Assembly: GCA_947631995.1 (NCBI GenBank)
Contig: CANRNT010000012.1
Span: 1-49,681, forward strand
DNA length: 49,681 nt
DNA from: an uncultured Clostridia bacterium
GTDB lineage: Bacteria > Bacillota > Clostridia > Oscillospirales > Ruminococcaceae
Direction of reading: 5' to 3'
In this document: positions 17,165-25,409 of the stretch, piece after piece
Layout of the letters: every line of letters starts with the position of its first letter
Numbering within the stretch: the first letter of the stretch is position 1
Translations under genes and position numbers: made by a program
The notes under the pieces: model-generated
Told to the model about the DNA's origin: nothing
The model's database searches: none
What the model saw: the letters and a program-made list of their open reading frames with translations, nothing else

Positions 17165-17500
17165 CCGCTGTTATAATGTGATGAGAAATTATAAAAATCA
17201 ACTTCTTTCCTCTAGCAACTGAGGCAAGATGTGTAGGCTTTTCATTTTGTTTGGCGTTCTCTGAGAGAACGCGGAGAAAAAGCTAGGTCTTATCAAAGGG
17301 GAGGCTCTCTCTTGCAGAGCCTCCCCTCTTAAAAAACAGTCCACCGGACTGTTTTTTAATTCACCTCTTTCAGAGCGCCTGCCGTAAAGAGATTTCGCCG
17401 TCTGCGGACGGCGACGAAGGGCGTTGCCCCTCGACCCCACGCCCCTTTTGAAAAAGGGTCGATCGAAAACTTTTCCTTCTTGACAAGAATTAAAAGCTTT
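17165..17500. other. hairpin-rich intergenic element, no gene
   Basis: This 336-bp gap between the DHHW and FkbH genes holds at least four perfect hairpins: 17254-17272 (8-bp arms), 17297-17327 (12-bp arms), 17331-17357 (12-bp arms) and 17396-17413 (7-bp arms). A GGGTC-type half-palindrome follows near 17445-17460. An open frame at 17198-17440 looks accidental. The pattern resembles repetitive extragenic elements of this lineage. Confidence 0.6.
17331..17357. terminator. terminator hairpin between DHHW and FkbH genes
   Basis: AAAAAACAGTCC pairs perfectly with GGACTGTTTTTT around a 3-nt loop. Both strands end in T6, so it can stop transcription in either direction. Readthrough into FkbH would have to pass it and the stronger stem at 17297-17327. 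Confidence 0.7.
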
Positions 17501-17502
17501 GT

Positions 17503-19398
17503 TTATCTTGTTTTATTCTGCACTCTCAGGTTCTCGATATAATTTGCCTTGCTGCTCGTGCAGGTGAACATACAGGTCGCAAACAGCACGTCCGTCGCGC
17601 CGACGTTCTGACAAAACTCTATCGCGTTCGGAGTAAAGTATCTGAGGTCTATGACGTATATCCTGCTGTATGAGCCCGTCAGGAACGGCACGAGCGCATT
17701 TCCGAAGCTGTCCTTGAATATAACGAGCGTTCTGCCGTTGTCACAGTCGGTCTTTATCTCGGCTATCTGCTGGTCTGTACCCAAAAACGTACTGTACAGA
17801 TTTATCTTTTCATAAGCCTTGAAGAACAGTTGGCTCCTTACAGGGTTCTGGAAATTAATATCGTAGTAATTTACCTCCAGACTGTCGGTATTGCGCGGCT
17901 TATAGTAGGTGAATGAGTCGGGGTTGTCCGCAAGCTCGCTGTTGTACCCGCTGAAGCTGTACAGCGTGCCGACAAAATCCTCCTCAACTACCTTTTCATA
18001 AGTCGAAAGCTCATCGAACGGCACCTGCGATACCTTTGCAAATTCCTGCGCCGCATAGTAAGCGCCGAGCGGCTGCCAATGGTGGTCGGTACGCGAATAT
18101 ATATACTCCTTAGTATGCTTTTTCAGCACCGAGTACACGTCAACATCCGCCACTCCGTTAAGATAGCTTCTTATATTATTTATGTTGTCAAGCGTATTGC
18201 CGTAATCGTCCTTGTACTTTTCGGGGCAATAGTACGCGAATGCAGTCGGTATATTCATACTGTACACGTTGACGTACTGACCCAGCTCTTCCTTATACCT
18301 GTTTACAAACTCCGCATAATCTTTTCCGTAAGAGAAGCTTCCGCCGTAACATTCGAGAGCTCTTACGCTGCTGCCGCTGCCGACTATCATAATGCCGTTT
18401 GAGAGAGTGGCGTCCTGAGCGTCCTCAACAGGCAGAGTAGTCTGCGGCGTCTGCGTGCTCGGTCTGCTCGAGCTGTGCGTTGTTCCCGATGTTGGTGGCG
18501 TACCCGTAAATATATTGACCTTCGGCGTCGTCACCGTTCCGCTGAGAGTTTGTTTTTCTATCTCGCCTCGGTTTCCGTCAAGAATGACCTTATCGTCGCC
18601 GCTGCCCATATGCAGGCCGAAAAGCTTAGTCAGCCTAGAGGAGAACGACATCATATCGTCGCGGTAAGGTATGGTATCCGTATACCAGCCCGTAACGCCG
18701 CCCGTAAAGCTGCCGCTTATCCATTGTGACACAGACAATTTCGGAAATTCGGCAAGCTCTCTGTTTTCAAATTCGCTCTTGCCCTGCGCTCTCTTCACGA
18801 CTATCAGCATTATCGCTATAACGGCAAACACCAGTATCATTGCAATAACGTTGATAAAGCTCATTTCAAGGCGGCAGGCTCTTATTTCCATATCCTTGTC
18901 GGTAGTTTTCGGGACTTCGTCCTTTACTCCCTCTCTTATGCGGTCGCCGAACTTTTTTCCTATCTTCTCAACAGCCTGCTTGCGCGAGCGTTTCTTCTCC
19001 TCACGAAGCTGCTTGTTCTTAGCCTTTTTTACCTTTTTCGGATCAAGCTGAAGATTGAGGACCTTTTTGTCGCGCTGCTCGTCAACGACATCAACGCCTA
19101 TGACCATGCTTTCGGCTTTTTTCTCTTTCTTGGACTTTGCTTTGCTCTTGCCGTCCTGTCGGCTCACCTCAATGGTGACGACCTGCTTGGTCTCCTGTCC
19201 GTTTTCCTCGTTTTCGGACGGTTTTTCCGCTTCTTCGGCAGCCTCCTCCGGCGAAGTTACGCTCTTTACGTTACTATCCTCCGCCGCGGTATCCAATATG
19301 ATCTCCTCAGCGTTTTCGGCGTCAGGCATATCTGCCTGCTCTATGTTATCTATATTCTCTTTGTTCTCTATGTTCTCTATATTCTCTGTGTTTTTCAT
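17503..19398 (-). CDS. DHHW-family membrane protein (AlgX/SGNH-like partner of MBOAT)
   Basis: This 631-residue protein has a cytoplasmic N terminus of about 185 residues, first a repeat of ENI/ENK units, then acidic and Lys-rich stretches. One membrane helix follows (MSFINVIAMILVFAVIAIML region) and then a large extracellular domain. The DHHW motif is SRTDHHWQPLGAYYAAQEF, and a Thr/Ser/Pro-rich insert splits the domain. DHHW proteins are related to AlgX/AlgJ-type SGNH acyltransferases that act with MBOAT proteins on exported polysaccharide. The start at 19398 has AAAGGA upstream. A GTG at 19425 in the same frame lacks a ribosome site. It begins 43 bp after the MBOAT gene. Confidence 0.85.
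   Translation of the reverse strand: MKNTENIENIENKENIDNIEQADMPDAENAEEIILDTAAEDSNVKSVTSPEEAAEEAEKPSENEENGQETKQVVTIEVSRQDGKSKAKSKKEKKAESMVIGVDVVDEQRDKKVLNLQLDPKKVKKAKNKQLREEKKRSRKQAVEKIGKKFGDRIREGVKDEVPKTTDKDMEIRACRLEMSFINVIAMILVFAVIAIMLIVVKRAQGKSEFENRELAEFPKLSVSQWISGSFTGGVTGWYTDTIPYRDDMMSFSSRLTKLFGLHMGSGDDKVILDGNRGEIEKQTLSGTVTTPKVNIFTGTPPTSGTTHSSSRPSTQTPQTTLPVEDAQDATLSNGIMIVGSGSSVRALECYGGSFSYGKDYAEFVNRYKEELGQYVNVYSMNIPTAFAYYCPEKYKDDYGNTLDNINNIRSYLNGVADVDVYSVLKKHTKEYIYSRTDHHWQPLGAYYAAQEFAKVSQVPFDELSTYEKVVEEDFVGTLYSFSGYNSELADNPDSFTYYKPRNTDSLEVNYYDINFQNPVRSQLFFKAYEKINLYSTFLGTDQQIAEIKTDCDNGRTLVIFKDSFGNALVPFLTGSYSRIYVIDLRYFTPNAIEFCQNVGATDVLFATCMFTCTSSKANYIENLRVQNKTR
19355..19390. repeat. in-frame 9-bp tandem repeat in DHHW gene
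   Basis: Four near-identical 9-bp units (TTCTCTNTR on the plus strand) encode the ENI/ENK repeats at the start of the DHHW protein. Because the unit is a multiple of three, gain or loss keeps the frame. Confidence 0.7.
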
Positions 19399-19441
19399 AT
19401 ATCGTTCCTTTATCTCCGACGGCACAGCTCATATACTAAAG

Positions 19442-20965
19442 CTAGAACCTGAAATACAAAAACGGATTGTTAGTGGTACTGAGCAGGAACAAGCTGCTCA
19501 CTATGAGCAGTACCACGTTAAGTATCATACCTACGGTATTGACCGTTATGCAAGCTCCAACGCTCTTATCGCCCAGCTTCTTTATCTTCTGTACTATAGG
19601 CGTTGAAAGCAGTATCGCGGCTATGAGCAAAAACAGATTGTTCAGCACGCTCGTCCTTGTTACCGCGTCTATTATGCCGTTTCCGTTAAGCCCTACAAGG
19701 CTCTTGAAAAATCTTCCCAGCGACGGCAGATCCTCAAAGTAGAATATACCGTAGCCCACCGCCACGACTATCGTAACGTATATATGCGCCAGCACGCTCG
19801 GCATTTTCTTCATTCGCTTTCTGCCTATCTTCAGCTCCAGAACTATGAAAAGTCCGTAATACAGTCCCCACAAAATGAAGTTCCAGCTTGCGCCGTGCCA
19901 CAGTCCCGTACAGAACCAGACGAGGAAAAGTCCGCCGTACTTTCTTCTTTTGCCGAATATCGGCACATACAGCAGGTAGTCCCTGAAAAAGCTCCCCAGA
20001 GAGATATGCCACCTCTGCCAGAACTCCGTTATATTCTTCGATATGTAAGGATAGTTGAAGTTCTCGTTGAAGTGGAACCCGAACATTCTTCCCAGACCTA
20101 TCGCTATATCCGAGTAGCCCGAGAAGTCAAAGTAATACCACAGCGCTATTACTATTATACCGTACCAAGCGCCGACCGCCGAGACCGACTTCAGCCCTGC
20201 ATAGCCGTTGTCGCTGTCGCCGAACATAGTGGTAACTACTGAGCTCAGATTATTCGCTATTATGACTTTTTTCGACACTCCGATGACAAGCCTTGAAAAG
20301 CCCTCGCTCAGATCGACAAGTTTTGTCTTTCTGTCCTCTATTTCGGCTTCAATGTCTGCATAGCGCACTATCGGTCCTGCGACCAACTGCGGGAACAGCG
20401 ATACGTACATCAGGAATTTATAAAAGCTTTTCTGTGCTTGTACCTTACCCCAATACACGTCGATGATATAGGATAATATCTGGAAGGTGTAAAAGCTTAT
20501 TCCGATAGGCAGCACGGACTCCTTGATACCGATATCAAACGCCGCGTTGAGCTTCTGCACGATGATAACGCCCAGTCCGTCCTCACTCAAATGCGTTCCT
20601 GCCAGCGCGTTTATATTCTCCGCAATAAAACCGCTGTACTTGAACATACCGAGCATACCTATGTTATATATCAATGCTACCGCAAGCAATATCTTTCCCG
20701 AAGTCTTTTCACGATTTGGCGATATAGCGATACCGAGCAGCCAGTTTACCATTGAGCTGAACATCAGCAGCAACACCCATAAGGGTTCTCCCCAAGCGTA
20801 AAAGATCAGTGAAAATGCCACTAAAATCAAATTTCTGTACTTCAGCTTTTTGGTGGCAAAGTAGCACACCAGACAAACAGGCAAAAAGAAGTACAGAAAG
20901 AAAAGATCCGCAAATATCAATTTATTTTTCTCCTTAGCTTTCTTCTGTTCCGTTTCACCGGGCAT
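19442..20965 (-). CDS. MBOAT family O-acyltransferase (AlgI/DltB-like)
   Basis: This 507-residue protein has about ten membrane helices and the MBOAT signature. FWQRWHISLGSFFRDYL and YIPIGGNR-like LLYVPIFG are present, and the catalytic His357 lies in LWHGASWNFILWG. Relatives move acyl groups (acetyl in AlgI, D-alanyl in DltB) from a cytoplasmic donor through the membrane to a surface polymer. I start it at the ATG at 20965. The frame also opens at a TTG at 21022, but that codon is the -35 box of the promoter. With DHHW next door and FkbH plus ACP downstream, the donor may be an ACP-bound hydroxyacyl group. That last point is inference. Confidence 0.92.
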   Translation of the reverse strand: MPGETEQKKAKEKNKLIFADLFFLYFFLPVCLVCYFATKKLKYRNLILVAFSLIFYAWGEPLWVLLLMFSSMVNWLLGIAISPNREKTSGKILLAVALIYNIGMLGMFKYSGFIAENINALAGTHLSEDGLGVIIVQKLNAAFDIGIKESVLPIGISFYTFQILSYIIDVYWGKVQAQKSFYKFLMYVSLFPQLVAGPIVRYADIEAEIEDRKTKLVDLSEGFSRLVIGVSKKVIIANNLSSVVTTMFGDSDNGYAGLKSVSAVGAWYGIIVIALWYYFDFSGYSDIAIGLGRMFGFHFNENFNYPYISKNITEFWQRWHISLGSFFRDYLLYVPIFGKRRKYGGLFLVWFCTGLWHGASWNFILWGLYYGLFIVLELKIGRKRMKKMPSVLAHIYVTIVVAVGYGIFYFEDLPSLGRFFKSLVGLNGNGIIDAVTRTSVLNNLFLLIAAILLSTPIVQKIKKLGDKSVGACITVNTVGMILNVVLLIVSSLFLLSTTNNPFLYFRF

Positions 20966-20993
20966 TTTTATCTCTTTTATTCGCCCAATTACT

Positions 20994-21022
20994 ATTATAT
21001 AACAACTGCTCCGTATAGTCAA
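20994..21022 (-). promoter_or_regulatory. sigma-A-like promoter of the MBOAT operon
   Basis: On the minus strand TTGACT (21022-21017) and TATAAT (20999-20994) are 17 bp apart, about 29 bp upstream of the MBOAT start codon. Confidence 0.75.
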
Positions 21023-21083
21023 TTACAATTAGGTAACAATTTCGACTTTTTTATTAATTTATTTCATACGATTTAACAAATGT

Positions 21084-21713
21084 TCATTGATCTATGATAC
21101 TTTTTGTAGGTCTGTTGTTGAACTCGTCCTTTTCTCTTTTTCTTTTTAGTACGGCTTTTACCGCCGTTACCGTCAGCAGCGCCGCAGAGCATACGGCTAT
21201 TATTATCGACGGATAGAAAAACAGCATATACTTTATATCCATATGCGCGTTTTCGGGCGGGACATAATAGTTTGCCATATAGTACCGTATCTTCCTGACA
21301 AACTTTACTCCCTCATAAAAGAACATTATACTTCCGCCGCCGCTGAAAATAAATGTCAAAATATACTTGCGGAAAAACGCAAATACTAATCCCAAGGTTA
21401 CTGCCGCTATCTCGGCGAGAAGAACATACGCGGTCGTTTTTTCAATATCGTTTATGCCGACAAACAGTATAGCAGTTACCATTACAAGCCCGAAAAACAG
21501 GCAGTTTACGGCATACGGGAAAAGCATTATCACCTTTATGACCTTAAAAGCGATATGCTCTTTCCTTTTCGCACTTTTTATGTACTTCTTCGCCGACCTG
21601 CTCTGCGCTCCGTTTTTTGCCTGCAATTTTTCCTGCTGCTCCTCGCGCTCAAAGCTTTCCTGTTCTCTGAGCTGTTTTGCTTTCAGAGCTCTCAATCTTG
21701 ATTTTTTTGACAT
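21084..21713 (-). CDS. unknown four-helix membrane protein
   Basis: This 209-residue protein starts with a strongly basic, Gln/Glu/Arg-rich cytoplasmic segment (1-55), then has four membrane helices (about 58-82, 92-112, 117-132, 160-185) and a basic tail. A PPENAHMD loop sits outside before the last helix. I recognise no family. It has a promoter candidate and lies upstream of the MBOAT operon, separated from it by the MBOAT promoter. No terminator is evident between them. Confidence 0.75.
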   Translation of the reverse strand: MSKKSRLRALKAKQLREQESFEREEQQEKLQAKNGAQSRSAKKYIKSAKRKEHIAFKVIKVIMLFPYAVNCLFFGLVMVTAILFVGINDIEKTTAYVLLAEIAAVTLGLVFAFFRKYILTFIFSGGGSIMFFYEGVKFVRKIRYYMANYYVPPENAHMDIKYMLFFYPSIIIAVCSAALLTVTAVKAVLKRKREKDEFNNRPTKSIIDQ

Positions 21714-21775
21714 ATCTTATCCGCTTTCCCCGCCTGATATTTTCCAAATTCTCCGCGGTCATAATATACATACTT

Positions 21776-21805
21776 ATTATAACACATACAGCAAAGTAAA
21801 TTCAA
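21776..21805 (-). promoter_or_regulatory. promoter candidate of the four-helix protein
   Basis: On the minus strand TTGAAT (21805-21800) and TATAAT (21781-21776) are 18 bp apart, about 60 bp upstream of the ATG at 21713. The rest of the 259-bp gap up to spoIVB holds no gene that I can see. Confidence 0.5.
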
Positions 21806-21972
21806 TACCTTTTCTTCTTCCAATGAAAATAATACTTGACCGAACGTGTGAATTATATCGTCCGTCGGGCAAATGATAAGTAAGGACGCTGACGCGTCCG
21901 CCAGAGAACAAAAGAAAGGCAAAGCTGCTGCCGTGTCCGCAAAAGCACGGCGGCGCTTTGAACATATAAAAA

Positions 21973-23211
21973 ATGAAATTATCCAAAAACAGAAAAAATC
22001 CCATTATTTCCGCGCTGACCTCCCTGACCGCGGCTGTGTCGGCGCTGATACTGCTGTTGGTAGGGATATACTCCGATACCCTGCCCGACAGCTACAATAT
22101 TTCTTACAGCGGTCGTTTGTGCTTTTCGTCAAAGCCTTATATAACCTCTGAAGCTCTGCCGTACAGCTCTGCGTCTGCGCGGACTGCCGATATGTCAGGC
22201 AGCGAGCAAAGAAGTCTTCTGCTGCTTGGCTGCATACCGATAAAAACCGTCACCGCCAATTACACGGAAGCTCCGATGATAATGTCGGGCGGCGACCCGT
22301 TCGGCATAAAGCTCGAAGCGCGCGGAGCGGTAGTGGTCGCGATAAACGACATCGGCGGAGCAAGCCCCGCAAAAGAATGCGGCATACGGGTAGGCGACGT
22401 TATCATATCGGCAGGAGGTATGGAAGTTACGACCAACCAGTCGCTTGCCGACATAATAATGGAAAGCGACGGCAAGCCTACCGAGATCGTCATAATGCGC
22501 GGCGGCGACGAAAAAACTCTTACCCTCACTCCTAAGCTTTACTGCGGAACCTACAAGGCAGGAATAGATATCCGTGACAGCTCCGCAGGCATAGGCACGG
22601 TGACCTTTTACGATCCTGCAAGCGGTATGTTCGCAGGCTTGGGTCACGCCGTTTGCGACAGCGATACGGGCAAAGAATTTCCCTGCGGCAGCGGAAGCAT
22701 ATGCAGCGTTGACATAACAGGCGTACGCAAAAGCAGCAGCGGCGAACCCGGAGAGATACAGGGTATATTTTCAAGCTCCGCTCCGCGCGGCAGGATACTT
22801 CTCAACTGTGACAGAGGAGTATACGGCACCGTAATGAACATTCCCTCTACGGCGCAGGCGTATCCGCTTGGCTTCAAGCAGGAGATAGCGTTGGGAAAAG
22901 CCTCCGTGCTGTGCACTCTTGACGGCGGCGAGCCAAAGGAATATTCTATCGAGATCGAGAGCGTCGATCTGTCCGACAGCGGCGTAAAGGATATGGTCAT
23001 ACACGTTACCGATGAAACGCTTCTCGCGCAGGCAGGCGGCATAGTTCAGGGAATGAGCGGCAGTCCGATAATACAAAACGGCAAGCTGATAGGCGCTGTG
23101 ACACACGTTTTTGTCAAGGACACAACGCGCGGCTACGCCATAACCGCCGAAAAGATGTACGACTCGCTCTGCTCCTGCGCTTCGCCCTATCAGGCGCGTC
23201 TTGCAGGCTGA
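21973..23211 (+). CDS. spoIVB: SpoIVB sporulation serine peptidase (S55)
   Basis: This 412-residue protein matches SpoIVB, secreted from the forespore to trigger cleavage of pro-sigma-K in the mother cell. It has a signal anchor (about 12-35), a PDZ domain (about 110-190, KECGIRVGDVIISAGG), and the S55 peptidase domain with His225 in GLGHAVCD and Ser362 in QGMSGSPIIQNGK. Its presence fits the intact sigK at 47.5 kb, which is activated through this signalling path in Bacillus. The ATG at 21973 has no strong ribosome site. A GC-rich hairpin (GCCGTG/CACGGC) lies just upstream, which could lower expression. Confidence 0.93.
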   Translation: MKLSKNRKNPIISALTSLTAAVSALILLLVGIYSDTLPDSYNISYSGRLCFSSKPYITSEALPYSSASARTADMSGSEQRSLLLLGCIPIKTVTANYTEAPMIMSGGDPFGIKLEARGAVVVAINDIGGASPAKECGIRVGDVIISAGGMEVTTNQSLADIIMESDGKPTEIVIMRGGDEKTLTLTPKLYCGTYKAGIDIRDSSAGIGTVTFYDPASGMFAGLGHAVCDSDTGKEFPCGSGSICSVDITGVRKSSSGEPGEIQGIFSSSAPRGRILLNCDRGVYGTVMNIPSTAQAYPLGFKQEIALGKASVLCTLDGGEPKEYSIEIESVDLSDSGVKDMVIHVTDETLLAQAGGIVQGMSGSPIIQNGKLIGAVTHVFVKDTTRGYAITAEKMYDSLCSCASPYQARLAG

Positions 23212-23231
23212 TAAACTCAAAAATAAAAGAC

Positions 23232-23252
23232 CGCACCCGAATTTCAGGTGCG
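23232..23252. terminator. terminator between spoIVB and ppiB
   Basis: CGCACC pairs with GGTGCG around a 9-nt loop. On the minus strand it is followed by GTCTTTTATTTTTG, so it mainly ends ppiB, and it lies between convergent genes. Confidence 0.6.
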
Positions 23253-23290
23253 ATCGCATACATATTCAATATTGCTTTGAACTGCCGACA

Positions 23291-23761
23291 TCAGTCGAGC
23301 GTTACCTTTTTCATTATCTGCGGAGTGAGCGGCTTATCGTTTCTGTCGGTCTCAGTCTCGGCTATCTCGTCAACGACCTCCATGCCCTCTACAACTTTGC
23401 CGAACGCCGCATACTGTCCGTCAAGATGCGGAGCGTCCTTATGCATGATAAAGAACTGCGAGCTTGCGGAGTTGGGCATCATGGAGCGCGCCATAGAAAT
23501 AACTCCTCTGGTATGCTTTATGGGATTGTTCACGCCGTTTGCGGCAAATTCTCCCTTTATCTTCTCTTTAGCGCCTCCCATTCCGTTGCCCATAGGATCG
23601 CCGCCCTGTATCATAAAGCCTTTTATTACCCTGTGAAAACACAGTCCGTCATAAAAGCCCTCCGATACCAGCTTTTCAAAATTAGCAACGGTTATCGGCG
23701 CCGCGTCGGGATAAAGCTCCACCTTTATCTTCTTGCCGTTTTCCATTTCTATTGTTACCAT
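23291..23761 (-). CDS. ppiB: cyclophilin-type peptidyl-prolyl isomerase
   Basis: This 156-residue single-domain cyclophilin catalyses cis-trans isomerisation of prolyl bonds. The core motifs are FHRVIKGFMIQGGDP (catalytic Arg), SMARSMMPNSASSQFFI, LDGQYAAFGKVVEGMEVVD. It has no signal peptide, so it is cytoplasmic. A strong GGGGAGGAAG precedes the ATG. It is the last gene of a minus-strand group with two unknown genes upstream (27-bp gap). Confidence 0.95.
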   Translation of the reverse strand: MVTIEMENGKKIKVELYPDAAPITVANFEKLVSEGFYDGLCFHRVIKGFMIQGGDPMGNGMGGAKEKIKGEFAANGVNNPIKHTRGVISMARSMMPNSASSQFFIMHKDAPHLDGQYAAFGKVVEGMEVVDEIAETETDRNDKPLTPQIMKKVTLD

Positions 23762-23788
23762 ACAGACTTCCTCCCCTGTACTCTGATG

Positions 23789-24307
23789 TTAATTCTTGCT
23801 TCTGGGAAGCAGTCCCTTTTCGCAGCGTTCTTTAAGGTCGGCAAAATACAGCGCTATCGGCGAGGGGTCTTTCTTCTTAGAGAAAAGTCCCTTCTTGTCA
23901 GAGTCTACATAAATAAAGTAGTCCAGAGTTCCCTCATTGTTGATAGCATAAAGCCTGTCTACCCTTTTAAAGCCCTGCTCCGTTCTTACATTCTTATCAA
24001 AGCAGCAGAAAATATCCTGCGCCATAAGGTTTACGAGATTAAGAACGGTCTGGAAGCTGTCGCCCTTTTCGTTCCAAGCGTCTATATCCGCTCTGAAAAA
24101 TTCCTGAACGGGCACTCCGTTAACTTCCATTTTCTTGATTATCCTTGCCAGAGATACCGATTTGTCCTTGTCGGTGAGCTTTTCGTATATAGCTCCCTTG
24201 TACTCAAAGATATAATCCGACACGGTGTTTATAAAGAGCTTCTCGTAATTGAAAGGCTTTCCCTTTGCCGCATACTTGATTATCGGTTCGTTCTTGTCAA
24301 TGTTCAT
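23789..24307 (-). CDS. unknown protein with GLFSKKK motif
   Basis: I do not recognise this 172-residue soluble protein. It is rich in Lys, Asp and aromatic residues, and has no signal peptide or membrane helix. A GLFSKKK stretch at about residue 140 is identical to the first residues of the neighbouring 266-residue protein (MGLFSKKKP). A strong ribosome site (AAGGAG) precedes the ATG. It lies between ppiB and that neighbour on the same strand, with short gaps, so an operon is likely. Confidence 0.75.
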   Translation of the reverse strand: MNIDKNEPIIKYAAKGKPFNYEKLFINTVSDYIFEYKGAIYEKLTDKDKSVSLARIIKKMEVNGVPVQEFFRADIDAWNEKGDSFQTVLNLVNLMAQDIFCCFDKNVRTEQGFKRVDRLYAINNEGTLDYFIYVDSDKKGLFSKKKDPSPIALYFADLKERCEKGLLPRSKN

Positions 24308-24374
24308 TAAAAAATTCTCCTTTTCATATATGTAATTATTTTTTAAAGCACTATCTTATGAGCGCATACTGCTT

Positions 24375-25175
24375 TCAGCCGAAGATCGCTCTGAGCCGTT
24401 CCAGCTCGTCCTTATCCTCCTGTGAAAGCTCCTCGCCCGAGCTTTCGGTCTCTTCCTTTTCCTTGCTGATCCTGCTGTATTTTTCCTCAAATTTTGCGGT
24501 AAGCTCATCAACGACCTCGGAGGACAGCTCCGGTATCTTTCCCGACATATCTATCGGCTTTGCTGAAATATCGCTGTGCTCAAACTCTTTTATCATATCC
24601 AGCTGCTGCTGCGTAAGAGAAGGCATATTGCTCTTAGCCTTTTCCCTGCGCTCCGCAAACTGCATATCTATCTCCATTTGACGGCGAAATTCATCGTCGT
24701 CCTTCACCGGATTGAACTCGGCGGTGTTCGGGTCATAGCTTTCGCTGGTGAGATAATCATATGTATCCGCGAGCTGCTCCACCTTTTCGTCAACATTTTC
24801 AGCGAACGCGTCGCGTATTATGTTGTACCTTGTACGGCTCTCCTTTTCCGTTATCTCAGCGCACACGCCCTCAAACTCGCCGTTTGCCTTGTCAAGCTCC
24901 TTAGCCCTTACGGGATTTTTGTCATAGCTTTTGTAGTCGGGCGCTTCGGGACGGTTCGCAAGCTCCTCTTCCATTTTAGCTACCCTTTCATCAACGGTGC
25001 TTTGCTTTATGCTTTTCGGGCCTTTGATATTCCTGCTCTCATGGCTTTTGAAAAATCCGTCCGCGTCGGTTATCGCGGAGGCAGTCGGCGAGCTGATGTT
25101 TTTTATATCCGTCGTTTTGAGAACGGCGGGAGCGCTGCTGACCGCAGTCGGCTTTTTCTTGCTGAACAGACCCAT
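24375..25175 (-). CDS. unknown highly charged, helical protein
   Basis: This 266-residue protein is hydrophilic and largely helical, with Lys/Glu/Asp-rich stretches likely to form coiled coils (about 65-110 and 150-260). It opens with MGLFSKKKP, shared with the next gene downstream. It has no signal peptide or membrane helix and no family that I can name. A very strong ribosome site (GAGGAGGT) and a promoter candidate precede it. It diverges from the tail-anchored J-like gene at 25410, so the three genes may be functionally linked. Confidence 0.75.
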   Translation of the reverse strand: MGLFSKKKPTAVSSAPAVLKTTDIKNISSPTASAITDADGFFKSHESRNIKGPKSIKQSTVDERVAKMEEELANRPEAPDYKSYDKNPVRAKELDKANGEFEGVCAEITEKESRTRYNIIRDAFAENVDEKVEQLADTYDYLTSESYDPNTAEFNPVKDDDEFRRQMEIDMQFAERREKAKSNMPSLTQQQLDMIKEFEHSDISAKPIDMSGKIPELSSEVVDELTAKFEEKYSRISKEKEETESSGEELSQEDKDELERLRAIFG

Positions 25176-25216
25176 TCGCTCTACCTCCTCACAGTAAACA
25201 CTATACCACTATATTT

Positions 25217-25245
25217 ATTATACAACACTTTCGCAAAAAAAGCAA
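25217..25245 (-). promoter_or_regulatory. promoter candidate of the 25175-23291 operon
   Basis: On the minus strand TTGCTT (25245-25240) and TATAAT (25222-25217) are 17 bp apart, about 40 bp upstream of the ATG at 25175. Confidence 0.55.
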
Positions 25246-25409
25246 TCCTTTTTTTGTCAGTTACAAAAATACAGCGCGTAAATTTGTATGTTTACACTTC
25301 ATTAACAAATTTAAAACAGAATAGTAATAAAAATAACGCCAATCTTTGATATAATAGAACTATATGTAACACATCTTGCCGTTGTACTGCGGCAGAACGG
25401 AGGATCGCC

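Noticed and set aside
17198-17440. 80-codon open frame in the DHHW-FkbH gap
   Set aside because: It runs through four perfect hairpins, has no ribosome site and looks like a structured non-coding element.
21900-21972. Forespore sigma promoter for spoIVB
   Set aside because: I could not find a convincing -35/-10 pair; only a GC-rich hairpin is clear.
23201-24310. 369-codon plus-strand frame opposite ppiB and its neighbour
   Set aside because: It is antisense to a certain cyclophilin gene and has no start signal or family.
24576-25349. 257-codon plus-strand frame opposite the charged protein gene
   Set aside because: The minus-strand frame has a strong ribosome site and promoter; the plus frame has neither.
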